From Rhea pennata (lineage: Eukaryota; Chordata; Aves; Rheiformes; Rheidae), in NCBI RefSeq assembly GCF_028389875.1, contig NC_084679.1, positions 310,001 through 374,000 of the forward strand: a stretch of 64,000 nt of DNA. Reading direction: 5' to 3'. Both the position numbers and the translations under genes were made by a program. Each line of letters opens with the position of its first letter. Positions within the stretch are counted from its first letter, which is position 1. Below, one piece after another: positions 50,498-61,000 of this stretch. The notes below the pieces were generated by a model. That model saw only the letters and a program-made list of their open reading frames with translations. It did not search any database and was not told the origin of the DNA.

Positions 50498-51801
50498 CGG
50501 TGGTGGTGGTGATGGTGGAGGGATAACATCCTTTTCTCCTTTATTCATTCATTCCTGTTATTACTATACAAAGATTTTTTTTCCTCTGTTTTGAGAGCTG
50601 AACTAGAAATAATTGCTGTGTGATAACACCTACATTTGACTCTACATTAATATAAAATAACGTGTTTTCAGTATTCTTCATGAACAATGATGTATTTGAC
50701 AACTGTGTTCAAATTGAATTTTTCAATTTTCATATAATCATCAAAAATTGAAGTAGATTGGATTGAGTTTTCTTTAGGAATATGTCAATGCCATTATTGA
50801 TTTTCTTGAAATAGCTAAGTCTTCAGTGTCTAGTGTTAATCTTCAGTATGTGTGGTTGCTCAGTATCCTGGCAAGGTATTTTGAAAATCCTTAATTGTTG
50901 ATACACGATTAAACAAAATGTAGACTTTTCCCTTGAATATTCCATGTACTGGAGTTATAACCTTTTTCACAGGATGAGGATATGAAGAGTACCTTTCAAC
51001 ATTTACTTGCTCAAGCAAGTGCCACTATGAATCCACCACAAACGTCAAAAGTGGTATGTATAACATTATTTGAAGATTAATGCTTGATGCATAGAGAAAC
51101 TAGATTTGAAAGTAATCTATAATAAGAAAACCAAATAAATTTCCAGAACTTACTCTAGAAGTGTGCATGCTGGCTGTATGTAGTAGTCTGCTACGTATGC
51201 GATCTTTGCTTTCTGAATAGAAGCAATGGACCTTTATGCTTTGGCAAGAGACTTAGCTTAAACATACAGAAACAGTCTCTTAGGCATTAAAGAATTCATC
51301 ATATATTTAAAATTAATTACATGAATATGTATATTTTGATGGATTCAAGTTATGGATGCTTAACATCCAAGCAAAAAATTCTCATGTTAGTGAAAGTTCA
51401 GAAATGGTATTATGACATTACTAGACACTGGTTAGGAAAATTTTAAGCACTAGTGAAATATAAAACTGATTTTGTTAAAAGACTGGGGGCAGTGGAAGCA
51501 GGAAGAGGAATGAAGGACAGTGTATTATGTAAGAAGGATCATATATGATTAGATAGGTCGTAAGAGAGAGCTATTTGTTAGTTGTGCTGCTGTTTTGGTT
51601 AAAGGAAGGAGACTTTATCCAACATTTGTAATTTTCTAGTAGGCATGACAATCAGGCTCTGTCTTACCTGACTAATATAGCCATCCTGCTGCATCTTTCT
51701 TTTAGCCAACCACAACTAGAAAGCGTCTCCATGAAAATGAGGAAGAATCTGGCTCTTCTAAGCGTGCTGTTCCTTCTTCGTCATTTCAGAAAATGAGGTG
51801 A
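31907..51801 (+). CDS. CHEK2: CHEK2, checkpoint kinase 2 (14 coding exons)
   Basis: Exons: 31907-32156, 32798-32922, 33171-33318, 34125-34215, 36184-36292, 38258-38311, 39024-39085, 39545-39644, 40123-40209, 40961-41124, 41345-41460, 42900-42985, 50973-51053, 51706-51801. Splice sites and phases agree throughout; 522 aa (human 543, from memory). CHEK2 is the nuclear Ser/Thr kinase that ATM activates after DNA double-strand breaks. Domains: an SQ/TQ cluster in the first 60 residues with T50-Q, equivalent to human T68; an FHA domain with FGRD (R94) and ANGTF (143-146); and a kinase domain. The kinase has the glycine loop GSGACGEV (204-211), K226, HRDLKPEN with D324, DFG (345-347), activation-loop T360 and T364, and APE (369-371). 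A bipartite basic stretch at 496-512 fits the nuclear localisation signal. The DFG is followed by Gln where human has His. Intron 12 is about 8 kb and holds CR1 copies. Confidence 0.97.
32284..32412 (+). repeat. AAT/TAA-rich low-complexity tract
   Basis: Imperfect repeats of TAATAA, ATTAATAA and AATAAT fill about 130 bases of CHEK2 intron 1. It looks like a decayed trinucleotide microsatellite. Confidence 0.7.
36643..36667 (+). repeat. Poly(T) tract of 25
   Basis: A homopolymer in CHEK2 intron 5 with no recognised retrosequence on its complementary side. Confidence 0.85.
37080..38130 (+). mobile_element. Ancient CR1/L3-type LINE relic in CHEK2 intron 5
   Basis: Scattered but collinear pieces match CR1-family ORF2 in the plus direction. 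Near 37120 the bases read like the [12 protein letters not shown] part of the reverse transcriptase. Near 37705, AGGACCTCATCTGGAATGTT corresponds to [12 protein letters not shown] of the ORF2 C-terminus. Later A-rich sequence fits the following region. Many stops and frame changes show it is old. Boundaries are approximate. Confidence 0.6.
38660..38676 (+). repeat. Poly(T) tract in CHEK2 intron 6
   Basis: A run of about 17-18 T follows a short A-rich stretch after CHEK2 coding exon 6. Nothing else is recognised around it. Confidence 0.6.
44172..45406 (+). mobile_element. 5'-truncated CR1 LINE with most of the reverse transcriptase
   Basis: The longest open piece (44344-45021) encodes the second half of CR1 ORF2, and the piece before it, in the same frame, gives [20 protein letters not shown]. 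Key marks are the catalytic FADD in [40 protein letters not shown] and [18 protein letters not shown]. At least two in-frame stop codons (TGA at 44329-44331 and at 45019-45021) and a probable one-base shift near 45062 disable it. The 3' end is GGTTGGACTAGATGATCTGC, then ATTCTATG repeats, typical of CR1. It begins abruptly in the fingers region, as usual for 5'-truncated insertions. It is moderately young compared with the relic in intron 5. Confidence 0.95.
45946..46089 (+). other. Candidate alternative terminal exon of CHEK2
   Basis: A strong acceptor (TTGTCTCCTTTGCAG) ends at 45945. From there an open frame in phase 0, matching the end of CHEK2 exon 12, runs 47 codons ([19 protein letters not shown]...) to a TAG at 46087-46089. 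A plus-strand AATAAA follows at 46410-46415. Used as a last exon it would replace exons 13-14 and give a 511-aa kinase without the C-terminal basic stretch. No known CHEK2 form is recalled with this end, so this may be a chance alignment of signals. Confidence 0.25.
46593..46708 (+). mobile_element. CR1 LINE 3' tail, same subfamily as the 44172 copy
   Basis: The fragment begins GCAACCCTGTCTAACATGCT and ends in TTCTATGATTCT. By eye it differs at about six of the first 100 bases from the tail of the copy ending at 45406. It is a very short 5'-truncated insertion. Confidence 0.9.
47685..47839 (+). other. Coding-like candidate exon in CHEK2 intron 12
   Basis: An acceptor (TTGTTTATAG) and a good donor (GTAAGT at 47840) bound 155 bases that are open in one frame throughout: [15 protein letters not shown], then [15 protein letters not shown] and [15 protein letters not shown]. 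Base composition is richer in GC than its surroundings. I do not recognise the protein. Its length is not a multiple of three, so inclusion between CHEK2 exons 12 and 13 would shift frame and stop at once in exon 13. It could be a real cassette, a fragment of an unrelated retroposed gene, or chance. Confidence 0.25.
48314..48346 (+). repeat. Poly(A) tract of 33
   Basis: A pure A run in CHEK2 intron 12. It could be the tail of an old retrocopy, but no recognisable gene lies upstream. Confidence 0.9.
50452..50522 (+). repeat. (TC)n, poly(T) and (GGT)n compound tract
   Basis: Short TC repeats lead into about 27 T (50469-50495), then GGTGGTGGTGGTGATGGTGG. This is simple sequence; the Lys-rich minus-strand open frame over it is an artefact. 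Confidence 0.85.
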
Positions 51802-51906
51802 AAAAAAAGAGAAATTGACTTTTGTTAACTGTAGCTTTAGTTTATATAAAGCAGGCTTTTTATTTTTTAAAAAAATCTTGGAATAACTGTTGAAGTTGCA
51901 ATTGAT

Positions 51907-51912
51907 AATAAA
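51907..51912 (+). terminator. CHEK2: CHEK2 polyadenylation signal
   Basis: AATAAA lies 106 bases after the CHEK2 stop, in an AT-rich stretch followed by TTTGTAAGACTG and a GT-rich region. A short 3' UTR is usual for CHEK2. Confidence 0.7.
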
Positions 51913-51939
51913 AATAACTTTGTAAGACTGAAGCGACTA

Positions 51940-53709
51940 GTCTGTGTATGCATGAGAACCTACACAAATAGTCATGCTGCGGTTCATCAAGCTGTCTCAT
52001 TTGGGGAGAGTATCAATTACTAAAAAATTTTAGGCTACTTTCATCATCACCTAAGCCCTTAGTTATTTCTGTTCCAGTTTCTAGCTTAGGTGTGAAGATG
52101 ATGCTTAGTGTACTTAGAGGTAAAACAGGAATACTAACTTTGCTGAGCTCTTGCCTCAGCCATAGTATTAACTGTAAAATGCTCCCCACAGGTCTCTGAA
52201 GAATCTTACTTACAAAGGGAACTTTGGTATGTGAAGGACTGTGAGTAGAGCAGATGTAATTGTCAAATTATCATACCTGACATAGCATACCTCTTTTTGT
52301 TCCACAGATCCACCCTGAAAAAATATTAGGGACTAATCTTGTCATGCCTTATCAGTTCTGAATAAGTATTGATGGAACTTGTGGCTCTCTGGACTCCATA
52401 TAAAGGTTAATGCTAAATAGTGTGCTGGCATACTCCATAGTATTGTGTTCTGGGAAGTGTTCAATAGGCCTTCAAAGCAAAGGTTATCATCTACATGTGG
52501 GTGCTATTGGTCTCTTCTTGAAAAGTGTGTGCTGTGCTTGTTTGCCTTAGGATGGCTTGAGTAAGAAGAAACATAAAAAATGATGTAACAGATGGGTAAG
52601 TTCCTTCTGCAAGAGAAGAACAAGGAATTGAACTGAGAGACTACGTATAATTTGCTGTCTGCTGAGTGAAAAAGTTTTTGGACTGTATACTTACTACTTC
52701 AGGGCATTAATTCCATTATTTACTGAGAGTCAGGGAGGAATTTAGTAGCTTTGTTTAATACATGCATTTTCTGGTTAGAGGCATTTACTGTAAATGAATT
52801 TGGAAATAATAAAGACTAATGCATTATGAAATAAACCAGTGACAAGTTTAAGATAACACGTTCTTGAGGCAGGTTTTTCCACAGCTGCCTATCGTAGAGG
52901 GCTAGTACATTTTGAGGTATTTGATGTTAGCCATTTTTAATGATAAAATGGCAATTCTTGTACATTTGTATATTTTCTTGAATGAACCAGACGGAGGGAC
53001 ATAGGCTGAAAAATTCCACGGGATGACAAATACCGCTGGTGCAGATCCAATCCAGATGAACAGAGGTGAGAAAGGAGAAGAAATGCATATACATCCTCTG
53101 ACAACATTCACTGCTGGGTGCGTGAGTGAGTGGTTGACACATCCTCAAAGAACGCCGGTGGCCGGTGCTCACCATGGCTTCTCAGAGGCAAAGGGGAGCA
53201 CTCAGCTGCCATTTGCTAGATAACAGAATCTTAAAGGACTCGATGTGTTTGGGCTAGGTTTTTGAATTGGTGCACTGCAAAAGTTGATGCTTTGGGGATT
53301 TGGTTACCAATGATTTTAGGAAGATCTGTATCATTACATAGAGAAGATAACTCACTAGCTACCACTTACACTGTAATTTAACTGTAATGGTCTTCATGTA
53401 GAAACAGCACACTTCTGAAGCTGATTCCTCTTACCTTTTTGTGTCCCACTGTTGTTAGATTTCTTAACTGCCATCATGGATCCTTTCTTCATATCCTGAC
53501 TAAGGTCTGTTTACCAATGAAATCTTAATTTTGATCTCACTCATTTAAAGTCAAACCTTTGAGGCTATAGCTCATCTTACTAGTTCAGAAAACTTTCTGA
53601 AGTTTCAGACTTTTATATTTTTCTCATGAGAGGGTAAGTTTGGAGGGTGTTACTAAATTCCAGTGTACTGAAGCAGTGTCCAATTTCCATTTAGTCAAGA
53701 AATTAATTT

Positions 53710-53750
<41 letters not shown>

Positions 53751-53880
53751 CCTGAGCAGGAGATTGCAGGGTGTTCATAAAGGTAGTATTCACAGTACAG
53801 GAACTTGCAGCCTAATACTCTTGCTTATTTATTTCAACAGGCAAGAGTCCACTGCATTTTGGAGACCTCAGTTTAGCTGC
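51940..53880. other. CHEK2-TTC28 intergenic region
   Basis: I see no exon. Further plus-strand AATAAA hexamers near 52806 and 52830 could end longer CHEK2 transcripts. A slightly GC-richer stretch at about 53000-53220 has no recognised content. Confidence 0.5.
53712..53750 (+). repeat. Poly(T) tract of 39
   Basis: The longest homopolymer in the window, about 140 bases before the TTC28 CpG island. Confidence 0.9.
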
Positions 53881-54360
53881 TGGTTGCGTAAGTGATGGGA
53901 AGGGAAGGGATGCGCCTGGCTGTGCCTGGTAAGAGCGTGTCCCGCAAGGCCGCTCACGGAGGCGCGGACGGGGCAAGGAGTCTGGCCGAGGTTGCAGCCG
54001 CTCTTCGGAGAGCGCTCTCGCGCTGCTGCGCCGATGGTGATCCGGGCCCGCGCTCTGAGGGCCGAGCGGGCTCGGCGCTGTTCGTGGGCGGGAAGGCTGC
54101 CCGGCTCTTCTGCCGGGCGCGGGCTTCGCCTCTGCGGCCCCGCCGCGGGTGCGGGGGGACGGCGGGGGCCGGGCCGGGGGAAGGCGGGCACCGGGCGGGG
54201 GCCGGGGCGGGGGGCGCGCGGCGTGGCCGGAGCCCGCCCCGGGGCGGGGCCGGGGCCTCTCCACAGAGCCGGGCCCGGAACGTGGCGCCGGCCGGGCGGC
54301 GCGGGATCGGCCCGGCGGGGGGCGGCGGCCCCGTGGAGGAGGAGCCGGGGCCGCAGCGCG

Positions 54361-54453
54361 ATGGAGCAACAGGCGGCGCCGCCCGCCCCGGTGGGGGCCG
54401 CAGCAGGGGGCCGGGCTCGGCGGCGGCGGGAGCGGGAGTCGGAGCCTCCTCGG
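54361..54453 (+). CDS. TTC28: TTC28 coding exon 1 (partial gene)
   Basis: ATG at 54361 opens MEQQAAPPAPVG, continues through Ala/Gly-rich residues to RARRRRERESEPPR, and ends in phase 0 at the donor GTGAGC (54454). Human TTC28 begins MEQSPPPAPEP and has the same RRRREPESPP stretch at the same place, with an exon end nearby. TTC28 is a very large tetratricopeptide-repeat protein (about 2,480 aa in human, from memory) linked to midbody and spindle-midzone function in cell division. None of the TPR repeats lie in this window. The ATG is followed by G in a good initiation context. Position next to CHEK2 in the same orientation matches human 22q12.1, which supports the call despite the short exon. 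Confidence 0.88.
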
Positions 54454-54495
54454 GTGAGCGGCGGGACCGGCCCCTTCCCCCACGGCCGCCGCGCT

Positions 54496-54528
54496 GGGCC
54501 GGGCCGGGCCGGGCCGGGCCGGGCGGGC
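54496..54528 (+). repeat. (GGGCC)5 pentanucleotide tract
   Basis: Five perfect GGGCC units at 54496-54520 are followed by two GGGC units, 43 bases into TTC28 intron 1. It is a G-run-rich tract likely to be length-variable. Confidence 0.9.
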
Positions 54529-57469
54529 GCGATGGCTGCCCGGGGGCGCGGAGCGGGCGCGGGCAGGGAGGGGAGGTGCGGGCCCGTGGCGGGGCCGGGC
54601 CGAGGCGGCCCGCGGGCTGCGGCCGCCGGTGTGGGACGCTCGGCGGCTGCGGGGCGGGCGCGGCGCTGCCCCGCCGCGGGCCGGGGCTGGGGCGTCCGGC
54701 GTCGCTCGTGGGTCAGAAGCGGCTGGAGCGAGGGGTCGGCGGGCCGGGCGGCGGCGGCGGTGCGCGCCCGGCTGCGCGGGAGCCCCGCTCGCTCTGCTGC
54801 CGCGCCAGGACCGCGCTGTGTGGCGGCCGGGGCTGCGCGGAGCCGCCCGCCCGCCCCGCTGCAGCGGCGGGCGCCGGCTGCGCTTTCGAGCGGGCTGCTC
54901 GCGGCAGCGGGCGCTGCCGAAAAAGTTGCCAGCGAGGTGCCAGCAGCGCGCCCGTTGCCGGGGGCGTTTGCGGCGCGCTGCGGGCGCCGCTCCGCCGGCC
55001 GCAGCACGGGCGGGGGCGGCGGAGCCCGCGCGTGTCCGTGGATGCCTTTCGCTGCTCCCGGGGGTCTTGCACAGCTGTGGACAGCGTGTCGTCCCTCGCG
55101 TGCCGGCTGCCGGTGCTGTGTGAGAGCCCTTCAGGTGCCAGCGAAGCACTGCGCGCCTTTGCAAAGAGGTTTTTGATAAACGGATGGATATAGCTCGAAT
55201 GTTGGAAGATCTTTTTTCAGCGGTAGGACTGGAGTTTTGCACTTCCGTATATTTTCTATCTGATGTAAATGTGAAGTCGTGTGTTTTTGAAGAGTTAGAA
55301 CAAACTTGTAAGTTTGAGTAATGATTATTAACGATAACATTATTAATGATTATTATTCATGTTTACCTGTACTGTCTAAATATTCACTTTGAAGAGAGGA
55401 AATCTGCTGCTGCAACAGCATCAGTCCGTATCTATGTTTCTGCTGGGTATTTGATCAATTCCTGACTTTTAGCTACTTTGCTGTGTTTCACCATGTTATC
55501 CCCCTCGTGACTGAAGCTGAATACCGCTTCCTTACGACTGCATATGCTTTCCTCTTGTCCTGGCTACCAATTACTACTTTCCTCCAGAGAAGGTCACCGG
55601 GGAAGGGGATTGTAATGTGAGACTGAAGGTGAAGTGCCTGTATGCCTGCAGATGAGTGTTTCTCTTGCCACCATGCTGATATACCTGTGCTTGGAAGTGG
55701 CACACACTGCTCCAGAAAAGAAAACAGTTGGGCTGGAACAGTTGAATGATCAGCAGACATCATCATCCAGGGTGGATGCACGCCTGCTAAGAAGTCTTCC
55801 TTAAGCGGAAGTTCATGTTTAGACCTGGGTTTAACTGTATTATTGACTCATCTATCCATCGTTGTTGTGTCTGTCTACCTGTGACTGGCAGGTCGGTCAG
55901 AGGAAGAGGTGAGGTCCCAGACTGATAACCAAGATGATGAATTTAGTTATTGTGAATAATTAAATTAAGCTTTTGTGCTCCCTCCAGTTTATATTAGATC
56001 TTTCCCTTACATTAATGGGAGATCTTTTGAATAGCAGTGGGAGCAAACAACCCTTTAGATAGGAGGTCAACTTTTATTTCTTTTGTGTCTCAGTGTCATG
56101 CTAACTCTTTGAGAAAATGAGCTGCTTTTATAATTTGTCCTTCTTCATCTTAGTTTTTCTGTTGCTTGCCTTCTATGCCAAGTTTTCATTCTGTTTTTCT
56201 CGTTCTTTAAAAACTTTAGCTTTTTCACATTCTTTTTCTGAAATGATTAACAATAACATAAGTATTTTATTGATGTTGAGGGACTTTTCTGATACTCAAG
56301 GTAACTTTCTAATGGGATTAATAGGGACCTGGAGAATTTGCACTTCAGTGTTGGTTTTGGGCTTTCAGCATGTTCAAACGTAAATTTGAATTCGCATTCA
56401 CCAATTTACTTTTTAAGATTATCTCCGAGGCCACTAATGCTAGATTTTTGTTTTTAAGAGAAAAGGAAAAAGTTAGTCATCCCCCTGCCACCTATCCAGT
56501 TTGAGTCTGTTGAGCAGGCTATGTAAATGCATCATGCAAAGTGGACTCAGCCTGTGGCTGATATATTTGATGACATTGTGCTGAAGTTTCAATTCCAGCT
56601 GTTCTTATGGTGGAAGCATTCTGAATACACAGAAATAAATGATAAATGTATATTTTGAGCTTCTAGATGATTGACTGGCAGTGATGTATGAGGACCGGTC
56701 TGTTTTAGGTGTCTGTAATGTATCCATTACCATCACTATGGCTGTAGGCATCCATGGAAAAATGTTTTTTTAAATAGAATTTTGTCTCTGTCTTTATTTG
56801 AAAAGCAGTGTCATAAGAATTGATGTGTATTTGACTTTTGCTTTCATTTGCTGTTAAATTATACCAAAAGCACTGTTCTCTACATAAGATATTTTTATTT
56901 AAATTACTTTTTACAATACTTGAGAATTGAGTTAGTAGTTATCTATCATATTTTATTATATAAATGATGTTTTCCTTCTAGCATTGTTGGAGTTAAAAGA
57001 TAAGTATTAATTTTAATAAGCTTTTCAACATTATAGTTTCTTAAATATAAAGCTGTATAAAAGCAGCCTGAAGAGTAAGTTGTGATTTATATGTGAAAGG
57101 TTTACTTTTTGAATTTCATGACTGTGTATTTACAAAACTGAAGATATATCAGGCTATATAGCTATCTTTCATATCGGACTGTTGTAACACATAACTTGAA
57201 CTTATTGAATATTCATGATATGTAATTTGGAATTCAATAGCCTTTAGTGATTTTTTTTTTTCATTTTTTTTAAAATTACCTTTCAAATGCGTTATTTTAC
57301 TGGCACTTGTAACACCTGTGAGCATGTTAACTGCACTGGATGTGTAAGGCTACTTCATTTGACTTTACTTTCTGACTGTTTGATGTCTGTTTGTTCCTGT
57401 AAGAAATAGTAAATAATTGTTCCCTACTCACTTTACCTTTTCCATGGTTGTCATAATTTTATAGACCTT

Positions 57470-58000
57470 GACTTAATCCCATCAATTCTGCATTCAGTTT
57501 CTCAAGTTTCATGGTCCATCCGAGCCTCTCTTTGGATAGAGAGACTGTTCCATGTCTTTGGATATCTGTGTTACCCATCTGTGTTCCTTTTCTTTTTATA
57601 TGTATATACCTTTGTATGGTGGTGGGAACAAAACTGAACATGATATTCAAGATGTGTTCCATACCATGGATTTTTAGCATGGCACAGTTGTTTCCTGTTT
57701 TTTCTTCCCTAAGGATTCTCATTCTTTTACTCATCTTTTACTTGTCTCTCTGACTGCTCATGAACACAAGGACAGTGCTTCCAGGAGAATTTCCCCAAAC
57801 ACTTTAAAATGCCTCTTGTGGGGTTAAGGGTAAGTTAAGAGCAGTTCTTCCAATGAAAAGCTAAGGATTTTTTTTTCTTATTATTTTGCATTTACTGACA
57901 TTGAATGTCTTCTGCTATTTCCAAGAATGAACTGAAGAGTCTTCTGTGCTCTGGCATTTAGTTTTACATTTGGCTATCATTTTGTTTCATTAGTGTATAA
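57470..58000 (-). mobile_element. Old CR1/L3-type LINE relic, antisense, in TTC28 intron 1
   Basis: On the minus strand, the sequence near 57655-57610 gives MEHILNIMFSFVPTT, a worn form of [14 protein letters not shown] from CR1 ORF2. Further upstream in the element (plus about 57930-57880) the minus strand reads like FNVSKCKII, matching KFNVDKCKVMH. The two motifs are in the correct order and spacing for ORF2. The copy is heavily decayed and edges are uncertain. Confidence 0.6.
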
Positions 58001-61000
58001 AAAGCAGTTACATTTCAGTAGCTCACATGCATGCTGCATCAAGCAATTTGGGTTAGATCTCCAAGAAGCCTAGAAAGTTACTTGTGTGTCACAGTCAGGA
58101 AATGAAAGACCAATGCATTGCCAGTATCTTGAATTCATTAAATAAATTTGCCCGGAAATCTGTGATTGGCATCCACACTCTGTGCAGTCTGCCTCTTCTC
58201 TAGCATCCTTGCCAATATAACTTTGTATATATTTCCTTTTAAATTCTAGTCCGATGATTGATTTGACTGTGATCAAGAAACACTAGCAGACACCTAAGAA
58301 AGAAGCTGCAGGAAAATATTTTAGAGTTACAGATATATTGTCTCCATCTGTCTATTTCTTAATTCTTTAGAATGAAGTAAAATCTGTCCTCAACACTGAA
58401 GGTGTCTGAACAGTTGTGAATTGAGGAAGACCCTTCTTAATAATCCCTATAGGTAACTGGCTGAGGCTTTGAAAATTAACCTGCTTCCATTTTTCTCAGA
58501 AATTCATGAGAAAATGTTTAACTAGTGAGCTTTTGGATGTAAAGCTTTGAATAGAGATGTAGCTGAACAGAAAAAAATGATTCTTGTGTCACCAAAGGGG
58601 GGGGGTGTCTTTTTTTCGTGTTAGAGTAAATTTCATGCACATACTTATCTTGAAGGATATAACTTGTAAATTACAGTTTTCCATCCTAATAACAATCTGC
58701 AGATGAGGTCTGCACAGGAAGTCCCATTTACTCATATGCATCTCTTTGACTGTGTATTGGCCTGGCAAACACAGACTCTCAGGTTTGTTTACTTTGGTTC
58801 TATTTTATTCTAGGTCTTAAAAAATAATTTGCTAAAGAAACTAAAATTATGTGAAAGTTCTCTTTTGTATTGTGACACGTGAATGTTAATTGATGTTTCA
58901 AGGAATAAAACAAATTACTGTTTGTTGACAAGTTTAATTATCATCCATGTAGAATGTTAATCTAATTTTAGATCAGAAATCTGATATATCAGATCTGTTT
59001 TTATTGCCTCAGTGTTACTGTTTTAGTAAAGGAAAATACGGAATGTGAAGCGTACTGATGTGTAATGGAAAATTAAATAATTCTACATTTGAAACATTGA
59101 TCACCTTATAAAAGGGAGTATGGTTATTTTTACTGTTGGTCCTGATGGATTAAGGACCTTGTGGACTCATGCACCCAACTGATGCATCACCTAGTCTTTG
59201 TGAACTTCTGATTTGAATTTAAGATGCACTGTAACCAGAAGGTAAAAAAAATCAGAAAAAAACCAGGACAGTAAGAGCAAGAATAATGTAGGCTGATTTA
59301 TGACTGAAGAGCTTCTAGGAAACCCCTGAAAGTTATATATGAGAAGATTGTCATGATCTCTTTTGACTATTCGCTTGTTTATTATTACCTGGCTTCATAT
59401 TACTTGAGATGCTTCTTAAGGGAGGACTGAAACGAGCTTGAATGTCACCAATTTTAGGAAAGTGGAAATAAGTTTTCAAATAACTTGTTGCATATTGCTA
59501 ATAGCTTTTTAATTATTGTAAATAATTACATTTGGAACTGGGCATGTTACATGAAAAACTTGTATTACTTACACGATCCAAATAATATTTTGCAGTGAGT
59601 GTGTTTATGGTGAAATTGGGTTAGTTGCTGAATATTATTTAAAAATAACATTTGTACAACTTGCTTGTCTTGTTTTTGGAGTATATTTATTAAAAATAGA
59701 AATTTATTTCTTAAATATGTTACAAAAGTATAAATGAGGATGTAGTTTTATCTGCCTAACCTTTGGTTTTTAAAATGATGTATGAACTGAAATATTGCTT
59801 AAATTCAGCTATGGATTGCATAGTTCATATAATTTTAAGCAACATGTAGAGTAGCCTAAATTAGAGTGGATCTGACTGATGTTACAGTTACAGATACTGG
59901 TGGACAGTGATAGCCTTTCTACCGTGGAATCACAGCAGAACTGAAGTGATACAGACCAGGCTTGCTTGAGTTATCACATGTGTTCAAACTGTAACCTATC
60001 TTTTGCGGGTATTTGTACACTGTTCCTTCAGAGAAGTTAACTTTTTCAGGTGCAGTACTAGAAGCTCGCAGTTGCTTTTCATTTTTAATGAACTCTTTAG
60101 AAATTTGTATGAATTTGAGGTAAAAAATCAGTTTTCTTCCTATTGGTAATTTCATATTTAAAATATGTTCATCTCATTACAATGAAAAAATGAAATAATA
60201 AAATATTTTCAGAACAAAATTCTCTAGAAACTTATACCTATATTCCCTTAGGAAATTTACTACAATGTGTTTTTTTTTTCCTTAATCAGAAAATATAGGT
60301 TTATTCTTTTTTTTCATAGCAGTATAGTCCTGTAATTTATGGAAAGAGTTTCTGTTTAAGGTATTTATTCCTTGTGATTTTTTTTTGATTACTTTAGGTA
60401 AATTATAGCTTATTTTTTAAGATATAAGAATAGATTTCCATTAACTTCTAAAAATCCCTTCCAGAAGTTCATGAAGTCTTCATCTCTTCCAGATTTTATC
60501 CACATGGAAGCATATTTGCAGTGAGCACAGAGTCTTTAGGTTCTGGTGGATTCTACTTGAAGTTTGAAAAAGTGAAATGCGTTTGGAAGCTTGACTTCTA
60601 TTTTATGTATTATTTTGTGAAAATCTGTTTTTTTTTTTTTTTTTTTTTTTTTCACTACAGTGTGGTTTTACTGGAGGAGATTAAAATATCTGTAAGTAGA
60701 ACAATGTTTACTGAGACTTGCAGGAATTCTTTAGAGTAAATTAGACCCCCTGGTAATTAACACAGAGTAAATGTTAAGAGTTTAAAAACTGCAGAATATT
60801 GAAAATGACAGAAGTGACAGGAGCTGGTAGGATTTACTTCATTCTGCTTCTGCCAGAGAGAAGATTGCCTCAGTAGTGTGCCTGTTGAGTGGTGGCAGTG
60901 TTCTGGTGGCTGTTCTGTAACTGATGGTTGAATAGCATTTCTCTCAGTTACCTACAGTTTTAAGGGAGGAAATATCCTATGGTGGACTGGGCAACAGAAG

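Larger units (their letters stand above)
42986..50972 (+). other. CHEK2: CHEK2 intron 12, large and element-rich
   Basis: This is the largest CHEK2 intron in the window. It contains a 1.2-kb CR1 copy, a second CR1 tail, two candidate unannotated exons and two long homopolymers. The stretches 43090-44165 and 45410-47260 are visibly less AT-rich than the other introns and match no repeat I know. Confidence 0.7.
53890..55150 (+). promoter_or_regulatory. TTC28: TTC28 CpG-island promoter
   Basis: A very GC-rich block of about 1.25 kb surrounds TTC28 exon 1, with many GGGCGG-type GC boxes upstream of the ATG and no TATA box. Several long overlapping open frames on both strands are products of base composition. 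Confidence 0.85.

Noticed and set aside
53812-55242. Open frames of 476, 433, 394 and 379 codons around TTC28 exon 1
   Set aside because: All are overlapping low-complexity frames in the CpG island. Only the 31-codon exon at 54361-54453 has homology and a splice donor.
55488-55781. 97-codon minus-strand open frame in TTC28 intron 1
   Set aside because: No homology, no splice context and no supporting features; an isolated frame of this length is expected by chance.
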